A stretch of 64,000 nt of DNA. Source: Halobacillus alkaliphilus (lineage in GTDB: Bacteria > Bacillota > Bacilli > Bacillales > Halobacillaceae). Numbering within the stretch: position 1 is the stretch's first letter; every line of letters starts with the position of its first letter. Position numbers and translations under genes: made by a program. Positions 30,863 through 42,235 of the stretch are shown here, piece after piece. The notes beneath the pieces were generated by a model, which had not been told where the DNA came from, did no database searches, and saw only the letters and a list, made by a program, of their open reading frames with translations. The DNA lies in contig NZ_FOOG01000001.1 in the NCBI RefSeq assembly GCF_900113125.1, forward strand, positions 1 to 64,000, given 5' to 3'.

Positions 30863-33139
30863 ATGGTGAAACGGGGGCGTATCGTCGCCTTTTTTCTAGT
30901 AGTGCTTCTATTAGCGGCTACAATAGGGACGACTGTAACAGGTGTAACTAAAAATATAAACTTAGGACTGGATCTGCAGGGTGGATTTGAAATCCTGTAT
31001 GATGTGGAGCCTTTGAACGAAGACCAGGAAGTTAACGATAATGTCCTGGAAGCGACCGTTGAATCCCTGAACAGACGAGTGAATACCCTGGGGATTAGTG
31101 AAACGAATATTTCCATTGAAGATGGCGGACGTATCCGAGTTCAACTCGCTGGAATTCAAGATCAGCAGGAAGCCCGGGATTTACTGGCTACTACAGCTGA
31201 ACTTTCTTTCCGCGGCGCGAATGGAGAAGAATATTTAGATGGATCAGACCTGGTGGAGGGAAGCGCCCAGCAAACCTATGATCAGAACAATGCTCCGGCT
31301 GTTTCTCTTGGCGTAAAAGATCCTGGTAAATTTTATGATGTTTCTGAAGAGGTTGTTAATACCCCTGATGATCCAAATACGCCTTATCCAGAGGATGTGC
31401 TGGTTATATGGCTTGATTATGATGAAGAAACGTCCTTTGCTGAAGAGTATGGAAAGGCCGATCCGGCTTATCTATCAGCACCAAGATTTCCAGATGGACC
31501 AGTTAGAAGTTCCACTGTACAGATTACAGGGGACTTTACAGTAGAGTCAGCGAAAGAACTAGCGGATCTCTTAAATGCAGGTTCCCTTCCAGTAAATCTG
31601 GAAGAAACCTATTCTACCTCAGTAGGAGCTCAATTCGGTGAACAGGCGATGAATAAAACGATCGTGGCTGGTGCCATTGGTATAGCTACTATTTTCTTAT
31701 TCATGATGGCTTATTACCGCTTTCCAGGAATCATAGCGGTTGTGACATTGACCGCATATGTTTATCTAATATTAGTGGTCTTTGAAGCCATGAACGGGGT
31801 GCTAACCCTCCCAGGGATAGCTGCTCTTATACTCGGTGTAGGTATGGCGGTTGATGCCAATATTATTACCTATGAAAGAATTAAAGAGGAATTAAAAGCC
31901 GGCAAATCAGTGATGTCAGCTTTTAAAGCTGGTAATAAACGTTCTCTAGCTACCATTCTCGATGCGAACATTACCACACTGATCGCAGCTACTGTCCTTT
32001 TCATCTTTGGGACAAGTTCTGTAAAAGGCTTTGCTACGATGCTGATTGTAAGTATTTTAGTCAGCTTCATTACCGCTGTATATGGAACGCGTCTTCTTAT
32101 GGGGCTATGGGTCAAGAGCCGCTTTTTAAATAAACGGCCTAAGTGGTTCGGTGTGAAGCAGGAAGATATTCATTCTCTTGAGGATGGCGAAGAAGTTGAA
32201 GCAACGGTTATGAACCGTAGGTTTGACTTTGTTGGTTTAAGGAAAAGGTTCTTTGCAATTTCCATTATCTTGATTGCAGCCGGTATTCTGGCTCTTGCTG
32301 TTTTCCGTCTGAACCTGGGTATTGATTTTACAAGCGGCTCAAGGGTCTCCATTTTATCTGATGGAAATATCAATGCTTCACAAGTTGAGGAGACCATGGA
32401 AGAAGAGTTTAACGTTATCCCTAAGAAAGTAGTAATATCGGGAGACAATGATGAAATTGCTGTGGCTCGTTTTGACAGCGAATTAAGTAAAGATAAAGTT
32501 GGAGAAATTCAAAGTTACTATGAAGATGAATTCGGCAATACGCCAAACGTAAGCACGGTATCCCCTGTAGTTGGTCAGGAGTTAGCTAAGAATGCAGCAT
32601 TGGCTGTTTTGTATGCATCTATCGGGATTATTATTTATGTAACCATTCGATTTGAGTTTTTCTTTGCAATGACAGCTATCATAGCCCTGCTTCACGATGC
32701 TTTCTTTATCATTGCCCTCTTTAGTCTTACAAGGCTTGAGTTTGATATTACAATTATAGCTGCGATCTTAACGATTGTCGGTTATTCAGTTAACGATACC
32801 ATCGTTACGTTTGACCGGATTCGTGAAAACTTGAAGCTTAAGAAGAAGGTCAAGTCCTTTAAAGAACTCGCTAAAGTTGTGAACGACAGCTTGATGCAGA
32901 CATTAGCCAGAAGTATTAATACGGTGATCACCGTAATATTCGCAGCAATAATGCTTATGTTATTTGGAGCCTCGTCGATTACAAACTTCGCCTTTGCTCT
33001 TGTAGTAGGACTACTTGCAGGAACGTATTCTTCCTTATTTATTGCCTCACAGCTATGGCTGATCTGGCGTGGGAAGAACATCAAAGATAATCCGATTCAG
33101 TTTGTTAAGAAGAAGAAAACAGATGGACCTCAAGTGTGA
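30863..33139 (+). CDS. secDF: Fused protein translocase subunit SecDF
   Basis: 758 residues. It is a natural fusion of SecD (N half, LGLDLQGGFEILYDVE and the P1 domain) and SecF (C half, from about residue 450, LGIDFTSGSRVSIL), each with six membrane helices. Conserved Asp-containing helix GVGMAVDANIITYERIKEE and its SecF counterpart VGYSVNDTIVTFDRIRE form the proton path. It drives late steps of Sec export. ATG 30863 is chosen about nine bases after AAAGGAGG; the ATG at 30824 lacks a site. Confidence 0.97.
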   Translation: MVKRGRIVAFFLVVLLLAATIGTTVTGVTKNINLGLDLQGGFEILYDVEPLNEDQEVNDNVLEATVESLNRRVNTLGISETNISIEDGGRIRVQLAGIQDQQEARDLLATTAELSFRGANGEEYLDGSDLVEGSAQQTYDQNNAPAVSLGVKDPGKFYDVSEEVVNTPDDPNTPYPEDVLVIWLDYDEETSFAEEYGKADPAYLSAPRFPDGPVRSSTVQITGDFTVESAKELADLLNAGSLPVNLEETYSTSVGAQFGEQAMNKTIVAGAIGIATIFLFMMAYYRFPGIIAVVTLTAYVYLILVVFEAMNGVLTLPGIAALILGVGMAVDANIITYERIKEELKAGKSVMSAFKAGNKRSLATILDANITTLIAATVLFIFGTSSVKGFATMLIVSILVSFITAVYGTRLLMGLWVKSRFLNKRPKWFGVKQEDIHSLEDGEEVEATVMNRRFDFVGLRKRFFAISIILIAAGILALAVFRLNLGIDFTSGSRVSILSDGNINASQVEETMEEEFNVIPKKVVISGDNDEIAVARFDSELSKDKVGEIQSYYEDEFGNTPNVSTVSPVVGQELAKNAALAVLYASIGIIIYVTIRFEFFFAMTAIIALLHDAFFIIALFSLTRLEFDITIIAAILTIVGYSVNDTIVTFDRIRENLKLKKKVKSFKELAKVVNDSLMQTLARSINTVITVIFAAIMLMLFGASSITNFAFALVVGLLAGTYSSLFIASQLWLIWRGKNIKDNPIQFVKKKKTDGPQV

Positions 33140-33147
33140 CCAAATGA

Positions 33148-33181
33148 AGCAGCCTCATCTACGGATGAGGCTGCTTTTTTG
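33148..33181 (+). terminator. Terminator after secDF
   Basis: AGCAGCCTCATC (33148-33159) pairs perfectly with GATGAGGCTGCT (33164-33175), then six T residues. Confidence 0.92.
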
Positions 33182-33331
33182 ATTGAGAATTAGCAAATTT
33201 GGGTATAGTTAAATGAATAGTATTATTGATCTAAAAAGCTTTATAAATGACTTTTGGTTTATAAAAGCAAGATTAAACGATCAATTTCTGGCTTTTAAAA
33301 ACAGATAAGTATGATAAAAGGAGGAAAAAAC

Positions 33332-33661
33332 GTGAAAGGGCAATCTTACATTATTTTTGCACTTATTTTTGCTTTAATTATTGCTATATTTGCTGTGATC
33401 AATGTGGAACCTGTACAAGTTAATTATATGTTTGGGACAGGTGAAGCGCCTTTAATCCTGGTTATCTTAATATCCGTTCTATTAGGCGGGCTTGCTACGG
33501 CGTCTGTAGGAGCCGTTCGTTACTTTAAGTTAAAGAGAGAAAATCGTTCTTTGAAGCAAAAAGTCAATCAATCTACCGAGTCTGCACCTTCTACTGGTAT
33601 TGGGGAAGACCCTGAAGCAATTGATTCTAACGAAGATAATGAGAATAGAAATGTTACGTAA
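33332..33661 (+). CDS. LapA-domain (DUF1049) membrane protein, YrvD-like
   Basis: 109 residues. Two membrane helices (about 3-22 and 36-60) followed by a short coiled coil (FKLKRENRSLKQKVNQ) and an acidic, disordered tail. This matches the LapA/DUF1049 family and the YrvD position before recJ. In Gram-negatives LapA acts with LPS assembly; in Firmicutes the role is unknown. GTG 33332 has AAAGGAGG seven bases upstream and is preferred over ATG 33311. Confidence 0.82.
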   Translation: MKGQSYIIFALIFALIIAIFAVINVEPVQVNYMFGTGEAPLILVILISVLLGGLATASVGAVRYFKLKRENRSLKQKVNQSTESAPSTGIGEDPEAIDSNEDNENRNVT

Positions 33662-33668
33662 AAGTCGT

Positions 33669-33697
33669 TTGCCACCCCTCGTCCCCTCTTGTATAAT
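33669..33697 (+). promoter_or_regulatory. Sigma-A-type promoter of recJ
   Basis: TTGCCA (33669-33674), a 17-bp spacer, and TATAAT (33692-33697), 22 bp before the recJ start. Confidence 0.7.
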
Positions 33698-33718
33698 AGA
33701 TGGGTCAGGGGTGAACTT

Positions 33719-36046
33719 ATGATACAAAGTAAGATGAAATGGCAGTTTACATATAATGATAATGTTGAAGGATTTGAGGTTCAGAAAGGTCTGACCCCTT
33801 TAACACAGCAAATGCTTGAGAAGCGGGGCATTATAGAGCCGGACGCCGTTGAGCAGTTTTTGAACCCTTCTATTAACTATTTACATGATCCATTCCTAAT
33901 GGAAGGGATGGATAAAGCAGTAAAACGAGTTAAAGCTGCAATTGATCGTCAAGAGTCCATTCTTGTTTTTGGAGACTACGACGCGGATGGTGTTAGCTCA
34001 ACGACTTTAATGATTGAGGCTTTAAGAGAAGCTGGCGCTAATTGTGATTTTTATATACCCAACCGTTTTACAGAGGGCTATGGACCAAATGAAGAAGCCT
34101 TCTTATTCGCGAAGGATTCTGGATATTCCGTAATCATTACGGTTGATACGGGAATTGCAGCCATTCATGAAGCGGAAGTAGCTAAACAACTGGGAATGGA
34201 TCTGATTATAACCGATCACCATGAAGTTCAAGAAGTATTACCAGATGCCTATAGCATCATTCACCCAAAAACCTCCAGCCGCTATCCATTCCAGGAATTG
34301 GCGGGGGTAGGTGTTGCTTTTAAATTTGCGGAAGCTTTACTAGGAAGATTTCCTAAGGATTATCTGGATCTGGTCGTCATTGGGACCATTGCCGATCTGG
34401 TTCCGCTTCAGGGAGAGAACCGAGTACTGGCTTCGATGGGCCTTTCGGCTATTTCCCAATCAAAACGCCCAGGAGTACAGGCTTTGCGTGAAGTTTGCGG
34501 CATTGAAGGTGAGATGAATGAAGAAACGATTGGATTTACCATCGGTCCTCGTATGAATGCTGTAGGACGATTGCAAGACGCTACTCCGGCAGTGGAATTG
34601 CTTCTTTCTAATGAGAGGGAAGAGGCTCAGCAGATCGCTTCATTTATTAATCAAATTAATCAGGAACGTCAGAAAATAGTGGCAGAGATTGCCAAAGAGG
34701 CAGAAGAGCTGCTATCTTCAAGGTCTGAGGATCTTGAAAACGTAATCGTGGTTGCTAAAGAAGGTTGGAACCCGGGAGTCTTAGGGATCGTTGCTTCTAA
34801 ACTTGTGCGTCAATTCGACAGACCTGCTATTGTTCTGGGAATTGACCCTGAAAAGGGAGAAGCAAAAGGTTCTGCTCGAAGTATCGATGCGTTTGATCTC
34901 TTTGCTAATTGTATGGAAGTCAGGGACCGTTTTCTTCATTTTGGAGGTCATGCTCAAGCGGCAGGAATGACTTTAGAAGTAGAGAAAATTGACGAACTAA
35001 GAACAGCACTAAACGATCTTGCAGAGCAGAAGTTAACGGAGGATGACTACCAGCAAGTATTGGATATTGAAGCCACTCTTGAACTGGGTGACATCTCTAT
35101 AAAACAGATAGAAGAAATCGATCAACTCCGGCCTTTTGGGATGGGGAATCCTAAACCGCTGTTTCACTTGAAGCATACTCCTAAAGAGCTCAGGCTGATT
35201 GGAAGTAAAAAAAATCATTTGAAATTGCAATTTCAAAAAGAACAGTCACGAGTAGATGGTATTGCCTTCGGTATGGGCGATGTTTATCCGCACCTGACTC
35301 CCTCAGACCCTTTAGAGGTAGTGGGAGAATTGGGAATTAACGAATGGAATGGTCGAAAAAACCTTCAGATTATGGTTAAAGATTTACGAGTGAATGACTG
35401 GCAGTTATTTGATCTGCGGGGATCAAAGCATGTGGAGAAAAAACTTGCAATACCTGCAAATGAGTATTATGCAGCGATATCATTTCAAGGAGAACTTAAT
35501 GCACCTCACGATATTCCTGTGTACACTCCGGAAGAAATTACTGAGGGTGACATGATTGATGGACTATTGCTATTAGATTTACCTGAGCGGATAAGTCAAT
35601 TAGAGGAACTTCTCAGCCGTGTTTCTGTAAGTAAAGTTTTTGCCTGTTACCGTCTGGAAGAAAGTACCTTTTTAAAAACCTGGCCGACCCGTGATCATTT
35701 TAAGTGGTTTTATGGTATGCTGTTGAAGCGTAAGGAATTCAACCTGAAACAGGAAGGTGAACAGCTGGCTAAGAGAAAAGGCTGGGATCAATCTATGGTT
35801 GAATTTATTTCGAAGGTGTTTTTTGAACTTGAATTTGTTAGAATAAAAGATGGAATTGTAACGATAAATTCAAAACCTTCGCAGAAGGATTTAAAAGAAT
35901 CTACCTTATATAAAGAGCGTGAAGAGCGTTTATACATGGAACAAATCTTGTATTATTCCACTTACAAGGAGTTAAAAGAATGGTTCAATAATTATTTGAA
36001 CCAGAGTTCCAAGCATTCCAAGGAGGAAGTAGTTAATGGATTATAA
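33719..36046 (+). CDS. recJ: Single-strand-specific exonuclease RecJ
   Basis: 775 residues. DHH phosphoesterase: FGDYDADG (D86, D88, D90), DTG and DHHE (D166-H168), then the DHHA1 domain with GGHAQAAGM, an OB-fold-like domain, and the Firmicutes C-terminal extension. It is a 5'-3' ssDNA exonuclease for recombination and mismatch repair. ATG 33719 (MIQSKMKW) follows AGGGGTGA. The last 11 bp overlap apt. Confidence 0.96.
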   Translation: MIQSKMKWQFTYNDNVEGFEVQKGLTPLTQQMLEKRGIIEPDAVEQFLNPSINYLHDPFLMEGMDKAVKRVKAAIDRQESILVFGDYDADGVSSTTLMIEALREAGANCDFYIPNRFTEGYGPNEEAFLFAKDSGYSVIITVDTGIAAIHEAEVAKQLGMDLIITDHHEVQEVLPDAYSIIHPKTSSRYPFQELAGVGVAFKFAEALLGRFPKDYLDLVVIGTIADLVPLQGENRVLASMGLSAISQSKRPGVQALREVCGIEGEMNEETIGFTIGPRMNAVGRLQDATPAVELLLSNEREEAQQIASFINQINQERQKIVAEIAKEAEELLSSRSEDLENVIVVAKEGWNPGVLGIVASKLVRQFDRPAIVLGIDPEKGEAKGSARSIDAFDLFANCMEVRDRFLHFGGHAQAAGMTLEVEKIDELRTALNDLAEQKLTEDDYQQVLDIEATLELGDISIKQIEEIDQLRPFGMGNPKPLFHLKHTPKELRLIGSKKNHLKLQFQKEQSRVDGIAFGMGDVYPHLTPSDPLEVVGELGINEWNGRKNLQIMVKDLRVNDWQLFDLRGSKHVEKKLAIPANEYYAAISFQGELNAPHDIPVYTPEEITEGDMIDGLLLLDLPERISQLEELLSRVSVSKVFACYRLEESTFLKTWPTRDHFKWFYGMLLKRKEFNLKQEGEQLAKRKGWDQSMVEFISKVFFELEFVRIKDGIVTINSKPSQKDLKESTLYKEREERLYMEQILYYSTYKELKEWFNNYLNQSSKHSKEEVVNGL

Positions 36047-36548
36047 AGAACATATCGCTATTGTAGAAAACTGGCCTAAAGAAGGCATTCAATTCAAGGA
36101 TATTACACCTTTGATGGACAACGGTCCGGCATTTAAATCAGCGGTTGACGATATCGTTGACTATGCGAAAGATAAAGAGATAGACATCGTAGTTGGACCT
36201 GAGGCACGCGGATTTATTGTCGGCTGTCCTGTTTCCTACGCTTTAGAAATTGGTTTTGCTCCTGTCCGTAAAGAAGGGAAGCTTCCAAGAGAGACGATTA
36301 AAGTAGATTATGGACTTGAATATGGCAGTGACATCCTTACGATTCATAAAGACGCTATTAAACCAGGTCAGCGTGTTATGATTGTAGATGATCTCCTTGC
36401 CACGGGGGGCACAATTGAAGCGACGATTAATCTCGTAGAACAGCTGGGCGGAGTGGTTGCCGGCTGTGCTTTCCTGATAGAACTTACGTATTTAGATGGA
36501 CGCAGTAAGCTTGATGGGTACGATGTATTAACATTAATGCAATACTAA
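36036..36548 (+). CDS. apt: Adenine phosphoribosyltransferase
   Basis: 170 residues. It begins with [16 protein letters not shown], has [20 protein letters not shown], and the PRPP loop [13 protein letters not shown]. It salvages adenine to AMP using PRPP. It starts inside recJ, with AAGGAGG nine bases upstream, and is followed by a terminator before relA. Confidence 0.97.
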   Translation: MDYKEHIAIVENWPKEGIQFKDITPLMDNGPAFKSAVDDIVDYAKDKEIDIVVGPEARGFIVGCPVSYALEIGFAPVRKEGKLPRETIKVDYGLEYGSDILTIHKDAIKPGQRVMIVDDLLATGGTIEATINLVEQLGGVVAGCAFLIELTYLDGRSKLDGYDVLTLMQY

Positions 36549-36553
36549 CTTAG

Positions 36554-36588
36554 AAAGAGTGCCCTCAATTAGGGCGCTCTTTGTTTTA
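36554..36588 (+). terminator. Terminator after apt
   Basis: AAAGAGTGCCCT pairs with AGGGCGCTCTTT (one G-T pair) around CAATT, then TGTTTT. Confidence 0.85.
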
Positions 36589-36692
36589 CAGGTGAGGGGG
36601 CAGCATCTATCTCTTTACATTTCATCTGCTTTTTTTGATAATATAAATCAAATATCTTTTTAAAGAAAGTCTACAGAAACCAGGGTGATTGA

Positions 36693-38897
36693 ATGGCGAA
36701 AGATACAGTTCTAACAGCTGAAGAAGTAATAGAACAAGCAAGCACATACTTGAATGAGGATGACCTTGCCTTTATTCGCCGTGCCTATCAGTTTGCTGAA
36801 CAGGCACACAGCGACCAGTTCCGTAAATCCGGGGAGCCTTATATAATCCACCCTATTCAGGTAGCAGGGATTCTTGTGAACCTGGAAATGGATCCGGAAA
36901 CGATAGCAGGAGGGTTTCTTCATGATGTAGTTGAAGATACAGAAGTGAGTATTGAAGAAATAGAAAAAGCCTTCAATACGGAAGTATCCATGCTAGTCGA
37001 TGGGGTTACGAAGTTAGGAAAAATTAAATATAAATCTAAGGAAGCTCAGCAAGCGGAGAATCACCGGAAAATGTTTGTGGCAATGGCCAAAGACATCCGT
37101 GTTATTCTTATCAAGCTGGCTGACCGCCTTCATAATATGAGGACATTGAAGCACCTTCCTGCTGAAAAGCAAAGAAGAATTTCCAATGAGACTTTGGAGA
37201 TTTTTGCTCCTTTGGCTCATCGTCTTGGTATATCTACAATTAAATGGGAACTCGAAGATACAGCGCTGCGTTATTTAAATCCACAGCAATATTACCGGAT
37301 TGTACACCTAATGAAACAAAAGCGTAACGAGCGGGAACATTATATTGAAGAAGTTATGGATGAGATTCGCAGTCAGTTGAAGGACGTTAATATTGATGCA
37401 GATCTTAATGGAAGACCTAAGCATTTATACAGTATTTATAGAAAAATGGTTTTGCAGAATAAACAATTTAATGAAATTTATGACCTGCTTGCTGTTAGGA
37501 TTACGGTAAACAGTATAAAGGACTGTTATGCTGTTCTTGGGATCATTCACACTTGCTGGAAGCCGATGCCTGGTCGCTTCAAAGACTACATTGCTATGCC
37601 AAAACCTAACCTTTATCAATCTCTGCACACGACTGTAATTGGTCCAAAAGGCGATCCTTTGGAAGTTCAAATCCGCACCCATGATATGCATGAGATAGCT
37701 GAGTATGGAATTGCTGCACACTGGGCTTATAAAGAAGGGCGTCAAAGTGCTGCGGAACAGTCGTTTGAAGAAAAATTGACCTGGTTTAGAGAAATTTTGG
37801 AGTGGCAAAGTGAAACTCATGATGCCGAAGAGTTTATGGAATCTTTGAAAGTCGATTTATTTTCAGACATGGTCTATGTGTTCACACCAAAAGGGGATGT
37901 AATTGAGCTGCCTTCTGGTTCTGTCCCTATTGATTTTGCTTATCGTATACACACTGAAGTAGGCAATCAAACGATCGGTGCTAAAGTAAACGGAAAAATG
38001 GAACCATTAGATTATGTGCTCAATACCGGTGATATTTTAGAAATCATGACTTCCAAACATTCCTATGGCCCTTCCAAAGACTGGATTAAATTAGCACAAA
38101 CTTCTCAGGCAAAGAATAAAATTAAGCAGTTTTTCAAAAAACAGAGAAAAGATGAAAATATCGGGAAAGGCAAAGAGCTGGTAGAGAAGGAAATTCGTAA
38201 TTTCGGAATTCAGCCTAAAGATGTACTTACTCCTGATAATTTAATTCGTGTTTCTGAAAAGTTCAATTTTAGCAGCGAAGATGATATGTTTGCGGCTGTA
38301 GGTTATCAAGGAATTACAGCAGCCCAAATCGCAACCAGGATTACAGAAAAATGGAGAAAACAGAAACAAAAACAGCAGAACCTGGAACAAACATTGGCGG
38401 ATGTAAGTACAACTGAAATTAAAACGCCCGCGAAGAGCGGTAAGAAAGATTCAGGAGTGCGTGTGGAGGGAGTAGACAATTTGCTCGTTCGGTTGTCTAA
38501 ATGCTGTAACCCTGTACCTGGTGATGATATCGTGGGATACATTACGAAAGGGAGAGGTGTTTCTGTTCACCGAACGGATTGTCCTAATGTGAAAACGGAA
38601 GAAGCACAAACCCGGCTCCTTCCTGTTCAATGGGAAACTTCTGTCACGGATTCAAAACAGTACCATGTTGACCTTGAAATATGGGGATATGACCGCAGAG
38701 GGCTTCTAAACGAAGTTCTCCAGGCAGTTAATGAGACAAAAACTAATATTACCGCGGTTTCTGGTAAATCCGACAGAAACAAGATGGCCACCATTCATAT
38801 TACAATTCTGATCCAAAACACGAGTCACTTACGGAGAATTGTGGAGCGTATCAAGCAGATTCAAGAGGTTTATACGGTCCGACGGGTTATGCAGTAA
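36693..38897 (+). CDS. relA: Bifunctional (p)ppGpp synthetase/hydrolase RelA/SpoT homologue
   Basis: 734 residues. HD hydrolase domain (FLHDVVEDT), synthetase domain ([33 protein letters not shown]), TGS ([20 protein letters not shown]), a conserved-cysteine region ([16 protein letters not shown]) and C-terminal ACT. All parts of the long Rel enzyme are present, so both stringent alarmone synthesis on stalled ribosomes and hydrolysis are expected. It precedes dtd, as in many Firmicutes. Confidence 0.97.
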   Translation: MAKDTVLTAEEVIEQASTYLNEDDLAFIRRAYQFAEQAHSDQFRKSGEPYIIHPIQVAGILVNLEMDPETIAGGFLHDVVEDTEVSIEEIEKAFNTEVSMLVDGVTKLGKIKYKSKEAQQAENHRKMFVAMAKDIRVILIKLADRLHNMRTLKHLPAEKQRRISNETLEIFAPLAHRLGISTIKWELEDTALRYLNPQQYYRIVHLMKQKRNEREHYIEEVMDEIRSQLKDVNIDADLNGRPKHLYSIYRKMVLQNKQFNEIYDLLAVRITVNSIKDCYAVLGIIHTCWKPMPGRFKDYIAMPKPNLYQSLHTTVIGPKGDPLEVQIRTHDMHEIAEYGIAAHWAYKEGRQSAAEQSFEEKLTWFREILEWQSETHDAEEFMESLKVDLFSDMVYVFTPKGDVIELPSGSVPIDFAYRIHTEVGNQTIGAKVNGKMEPLDYVLNTGDILEIMTSKHSYGPSKDWIKLAQTSQAKNKIKQFFKKQRKDENIGKGKELVEKEIRNFGIQPKDVLTPDNLIRVSEKFNFSSEDDMFAAVGYQGITAAQIATRITEKWRKQKQKQQNLEQTLADVSTTEIKTPAKSGKKDSGVRVEGVDNLLVRLSKCCNPVPGDDIVGYITKGRGVSVHRTDCPNVKTEEAQTRLLPVQWETSVTDSKQYHVDLEIWGYDRRGLLNEVLQAVNETKTNITAVSGKSDRNKMATIHITILIQNTSHLRRIVERIKQIQEVYTVRRVMQ

Positions 38898-38923
38898 TAG
38901 GATACAAAAGGGGTGGCATTGAA

Positions 38924-39370
38924 ATGAAAGCAGTGGTACAGCGTGCTTCAAGAGCGAGTGTAGAAGTTAATAACGAGGATGTTGGTTCAATTCAAAAAGG
39001 ACTAGTCGTTCTTCTTGGAGTGACTCATGAAGATACGGAAGAGGATGCAAGGTATTTAGCTAAGAAAATTCCTTACCTGAGAATTTTCGAAGATGATGAT
39101 GCAAAAATGAACCATTCACTTGTAGATTTGGGTGGAAAGCTTTTGTCTATTTCTCAATTCACCTTGTTCGGAGATTGCCGTAAAGGCCGGCGCCCAAATT
39201 TCATGCAGGCAGCAAAACCTGATCAGGCTAAAGAACTCTATGAAACGTTTAATCATATGGTTGAAAATGAAGGTGTTGGAGTCGAAACAGGAGAATTTGG
39301 CTCTATGATGAATGTTGCCTTGACTAACTCTGGGCCAGTGACGTTGATCCTGGACAGTAAAGAAAGATAA
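38924..39370 (+). CDS. dtd: D-aminoacyl-tRNA deacylase
   Basis: 148 residues. It carries the [17 protein letters not shown] motif and the C-terminal NSGPVT motif that defines the chiral proofreading site. It frees D-amino acids mischarged on tRNA. It is 26 bp after relA with GGGGTGG upstream, and is closed by a strong terminator. Confidence 0.97.
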   Translation: MKAVVQRASRASVEVNNEDVGSIQKGLVVLLGVTHEDTEEDARYLAKKIPYLRIFEDDDAKMNHSLVDLGGKLLSISQFTLFGDCRKGRRPNFMQAAKPDQAKELYETFNHMVENEGVGVETGEFGSMMNVALTNSGPVTLILDSKER

Positions 39371-39376
39371 GAAGAT

Positions 39377-39419
39377 AAAGCCCTGGAAGTCGTTATAAAC
39401 TTCCAGGGCTTTATGTTTT
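39377..39419. terminator. Terminator after dtd (possibly bidirectional)
   Basis: AAAGCCCTGGAAGT (39377-39390) pairs perfectly with ACTTCCAGGGCTTT (39399-39412), followed by ATGTTTTG. The convergent amidase gene ends 20 bp away. Confidence 0.85.
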
Positions 39420-39439
39420 GCTGTGGATATTCTGAAAAA

Positions 39440-40498
39440 TTAATCTGAGAAGTACCGACTCAACCCTCTGGCTATTCCTTGGCCGACAGTTGTGTGGTAA
39501 GAAGGCGAGGTCACTACACCCTCTTCAGACTTATTGGAAATGAAGCCAAGTTCTAAGAGTACAGCGGGTTTATTGTTTTCTCGTAACACATGAAAGTTTC
39601 CGAGTCTTACCCCTCTGTCTGTCAAACGAGTCTCATGAACCATTTCCTGTTGAATCAATGCCGCGAGATGTTTATCTTTAAAGTGATAGTAGTAACTGCT
39701 GATTCCATTTGCAGAAATATTTGCAGGGGCACTATTAAAATGGAGGCTGATGAAAGCATCAGCTTGTGAATTTAAAGAATGATAATTGCGGGCAGCAAGC
39801 GCTAAGTATTCATCTTTGTTTCGTGTAAATATAACATTTGCTCCCTGACTTTGCAGTTGTTGTTTCAAGGCATCAGCGGTTTCTAACGTTAAGTCTTTCT
39901 CCAAAATCCCCGTGAAACCAATGGCCCCGGGATCTCGGCCTCCATGGCCAGCATCAATTATGATAGTTTTACCATGCAGATTAGCTTGGGAATCGGAAGC
40001 CGTTTCATAATTTCCTGTCTGCTTCTGCTGGGTTTTTACAATCCAGTCTGCCACATAAGCTTTTTGATTCTGAAAACGGATTTCATACCAGGAACCATCT
40101 TTTCCTATAATTTTAAATTGCTCGTTCTTATAACCACGCCCCAGGATAGAGGCTTCTGTAGAAGGACCGCTTCTAATGTTGGTGCCATTGTAATTCAACG
40201 ATAAATGTGAGTTTTCTTTCTTATCAATAGTTTGATCGTTTTTCTGAACCAGCCACCCGGCTACCCAGCCCTGACGATCATTACTGAGTTGAATTTGAAC
40301 CCACTCCCTTTGTTCATTTATGTATTCATACACTTCATTTTTATGAACCTGGGTAATCTGTTCATGGTTTGTCCCTGGACCGCTTCTAACATTGACCACA
40401 TCCTCTTTGACGACCATCTGATCGGCATAGACAATGAAATTACTGGTACCTAGAATTCCGAAAATTAGAACAAGTAGCATGAAACCTGTCTTCTTCAT
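39440..40498 (-). CDS. N-acetylmuramoyl-L-alanine amidase with SH3 domains (YrvJ-like)
   Basis: 352 residues. A cleavable signal peptide (about 1-25, ending VYADQ) precedes two bacterial SH3 domains (about 27-90 and 97-160, each with VRSGPGTNHE- or IRSGPSTEAS-type motifs) and a C-terminal Amidase_3 zinc domain (about 175-350). Metal ligands are expected in IIIDAGHGGRDPGA, a Glu in EKDLTLETA, and FISLHFNS. It cleaves peptidoglycan stem peptides outside the cell. It is shorter than the B. subtilis counterpart (fewer SH3 repeats), by recall. AAGGAGGTG precedes the start on the minus strand. Confidence 0.9.
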   Translation of the reverse strand: MKKTGFMLLVLIFGILGTSNFIVYADQMVVKEDVVNVRSGPGTNHEQITQVHKNEVYEYINEQREWVQIQLSNDRQGWVAGWLVQKNDQTIDKKENSHLSLNYNGTNIRSGPSTEASILGRGYKNEQFKIIGKDGSWYEIRFQNQKAYVADWIVKTQQKQTGNYETASDSQANLHGKTIIIDAGHGGRDPGAIGFTGILEKDLTLETADALKQQLQSQGANVIFTRNKDEYLALAARNYHSLNSQADAFISLHFNSAPANISANGISSYYYHFKDKHLAALIQQEMVHETRLTDRGVRLGNFHVLRENNKPAVLLELGFISNKSEEGVVTSPSYHTTVGQGIARGLSRYFSD

Positions 40499-40605
40499 AT
40501 TAATTTCACCTCCTTATTTTTTGGCCACGTGTATTATTCGACAGGCATGATAAACGTACCTGCCAAAGGAATTAAAATATAGTAATAAATATTTTAGAGA
40601 ATAGC

Positions 40606-40635
40606 TTGACATCCTAAGGAAAAAGCCTATATGAT
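40606..40635 (+). promoter_or_regulatory. Sigma-A-type promoter of the hisS T-box leader
   Basis: TTGACA (40606-40611), an 18-bp spacer and TATGAT (40630-40635). Transcription should begin near 40642, giving a leader of about 310 nt before hisS. Confidence 0.65.
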
Positions 40636-40641
40636 AGTAAT

Positions 40642-40915
40642 CAATTCTATAATGATACGACTAAAACCATTGAGGGAAAAAGTAGTCCATTCCCACGTAA
40701 CCAGAGATGGAATGCCAGATAGGCTGAAAGCATTCCTTTATGATGGATGGATGAAAGACATTTCTTAGGTTCTGCATCGAAATGAAGTAGGTGTAGACGT
40801 ACCACAGGCGTTAACTGTCTTTGAGTGGAAGCTGAATGCTTCAATCAGGGTGGCAACGCGGGTAAATCCCCGTCCCTTTTCCTATTGTCAGGAAAAGGGA
40901 CGGGGATTTTTTGTG
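40642..40915 (+). promoter_or_regulatory. T-box riboswitch controlling hisS-aspS
   Basis: Stem I contains the AGTA loop segment and GCTGAAAGCATTCC, which aligns with the specifier loop of other T-boxes. The likely specifier is CAT (His) at 40731-40733, although the spacing is one base shorter than in the alaS leader, so this is tentative. The T-box AGGGTGGCAACGCGGG (about 40847-40862) is followed by a terminator (CCCGTCCCTTTTCCT with AGGAAAAGGGACGGGG, T6, 40869-40912). Uncharged tRNA would favour read-through. Confidence 0.93.
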
Positions 40916-40952
40916 GTATTTTATGGTGGAAAAGTATAAAGGAGGAGTATTA

Positions 40953-42233
40953 ATGAGTATAAATGCCCCAAGAGGTACACAGGATATTCTTCCTGGAGCC
41001 TCAGAAAAATGGCAGTATGTAGAGAAAAAGTTGGTGGACTTATGCCGCCGCTATCACTATAAAGAAATTCGCACTCCCATTTTTGAACATACTGAATTAT
41101 TTCAACGTGGAGTTGGAGATAGTACAGATATTGTCCAGAAAGAAATGTACACATTTGAGGATCGTGGAGGGAGAAGTGTTACGCTTCGCCCAGAAGGAAC
41201 GGCTTCAGTAGTGAGATCCTTCGTTCAAAATAAAGTGCATGGATCACCTAATCAGCCGACTAAATATTTTTATATTGGTCCTATGTTTCGATATGAGCGA
41301 CCTCAGCAAGGAAGACAGAGACAATTTGTCCAATTTGGAATTGAAGCTCTCGGAAGCGATGATCCAGCTATAGATGCTGAAGTTCTTGCGCTGGCTCTTG
41401 ATTCTTATCGGGAGATGGGCTTGACTTCCTTACGACTTGTGTTAAATAGTCTTGGGGATCTTGAGAGTAGAGAAGCTCACAGAAACGCCCTAATTCGCCA
41501 CTTTGATCCGCATCGTGAAGAATTATGTGCAGATTGCCAAGTCCGTCTTGATCAGAACCCGCTTCGCGTTCTAGACTGCAAGAAGGACAGAGACCACCCG
41601 GCCATGGAAACTGCCCCTTCTATTTTGGATTATTTAAATACGTATTCAAAAGAATATTTTGATAAGGTAAAAGAATACTTAGATTTGATGGGCATCGAAT
41701 ATGAAATCGATCCTAACCTGGTTCGCGGGCTGGATTATTACAATCATACTGCTTTTGAAATTATGAGCGACGCTGAAGGATTTGGAGCTATTACCACTCT
41801 GAGCGGCGGCGGACGCTACACCGGTCTCGTGGAAGAAGTTGGTGGTCCGGCTACTTCCGGCATTGGTTTTGCCATGAGTCTGGAACGCTTATTAATGGCT
41901 CTGGAGGCAGAAGGTGTTCAGCTTCCGATCGATGAAGGGCTGGATTGCTATCTGGTAGCTTTAGGCGAAGAAGCAGAGAAGGTTTCGGTCCGTGTAGCTT
42001 ATCAATTGAGAAAAGCGGGCATTCAGGTAGATAAAGATTACCTGGGCAAAAAAATGAAAGCCCAGTTTAAAACCGCAGACCGCCTTGGTGCAAAATTTGT
42101 GCTTATTCTGGGGGACCGTGAAGTTGAAGAAAATGTGATAAACGTGAAAGATATGGTAAGTGGAGAGCAAAAAGAAATTCCTCTAGATGATATTGAGACT
42201 CATATGAAAAATCAGCTGTTAGGAGGCGAATAA
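40953..42233 (+). CDS. hisS: Histidyl-tRNA synthetase
   Basis: 426 residues. It begins [14 protein letters not shown] and has class II motifs 1-3 plus the histidine-specific [15 protein letters not shown]. The C-terminal anticodon-binding domain (from about 325) has [14 protein letters not shown] 40953, preceded by AAAGGAGGAG, is used; the in-frame TTG upstream lies in the leader terminator. aspS follows after two bases, so both are in one T-box-controlled operon. Confidence 0.97.
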   Translation: MSINAPRGTQDILPGASEKWQYVEKKLVDLCRRYHYKEIRTPIFEHTELFQRGVGDSTDIVQKEMYTFEDRGGRSVTLRPEGTASVVRSFVQNKVHGSPNQPTKYFYIGPMFRYERPQQGRQRQFVQFGIEALGSDDPAIDAEVLALALDSYREMGLTSLRLVLNSLGDLESREAHRNALIRHFDPHREELCADCQVRLDQNPLRVLDCKKDRDHPAMETAPSILDYLNTYSKEYFDKVKEYLDLMGIEYEIDPNLVRGLDYYNHTAFEIMSDAEGFGAITTLSGGGRYTGLVEEVGGPATSGIGFAMSLERLLMALEAEGVQLPIDEGLDCYLVALGEEAEKVSVRVAYQLRKAGIQVDKDYLGKKMKAQFKTADRLGAKFVLILGDREVEENVINVKDMVSGEQKEIPLDDIETHMKNQLLGGE

Positions 42234-42235
42234 AT

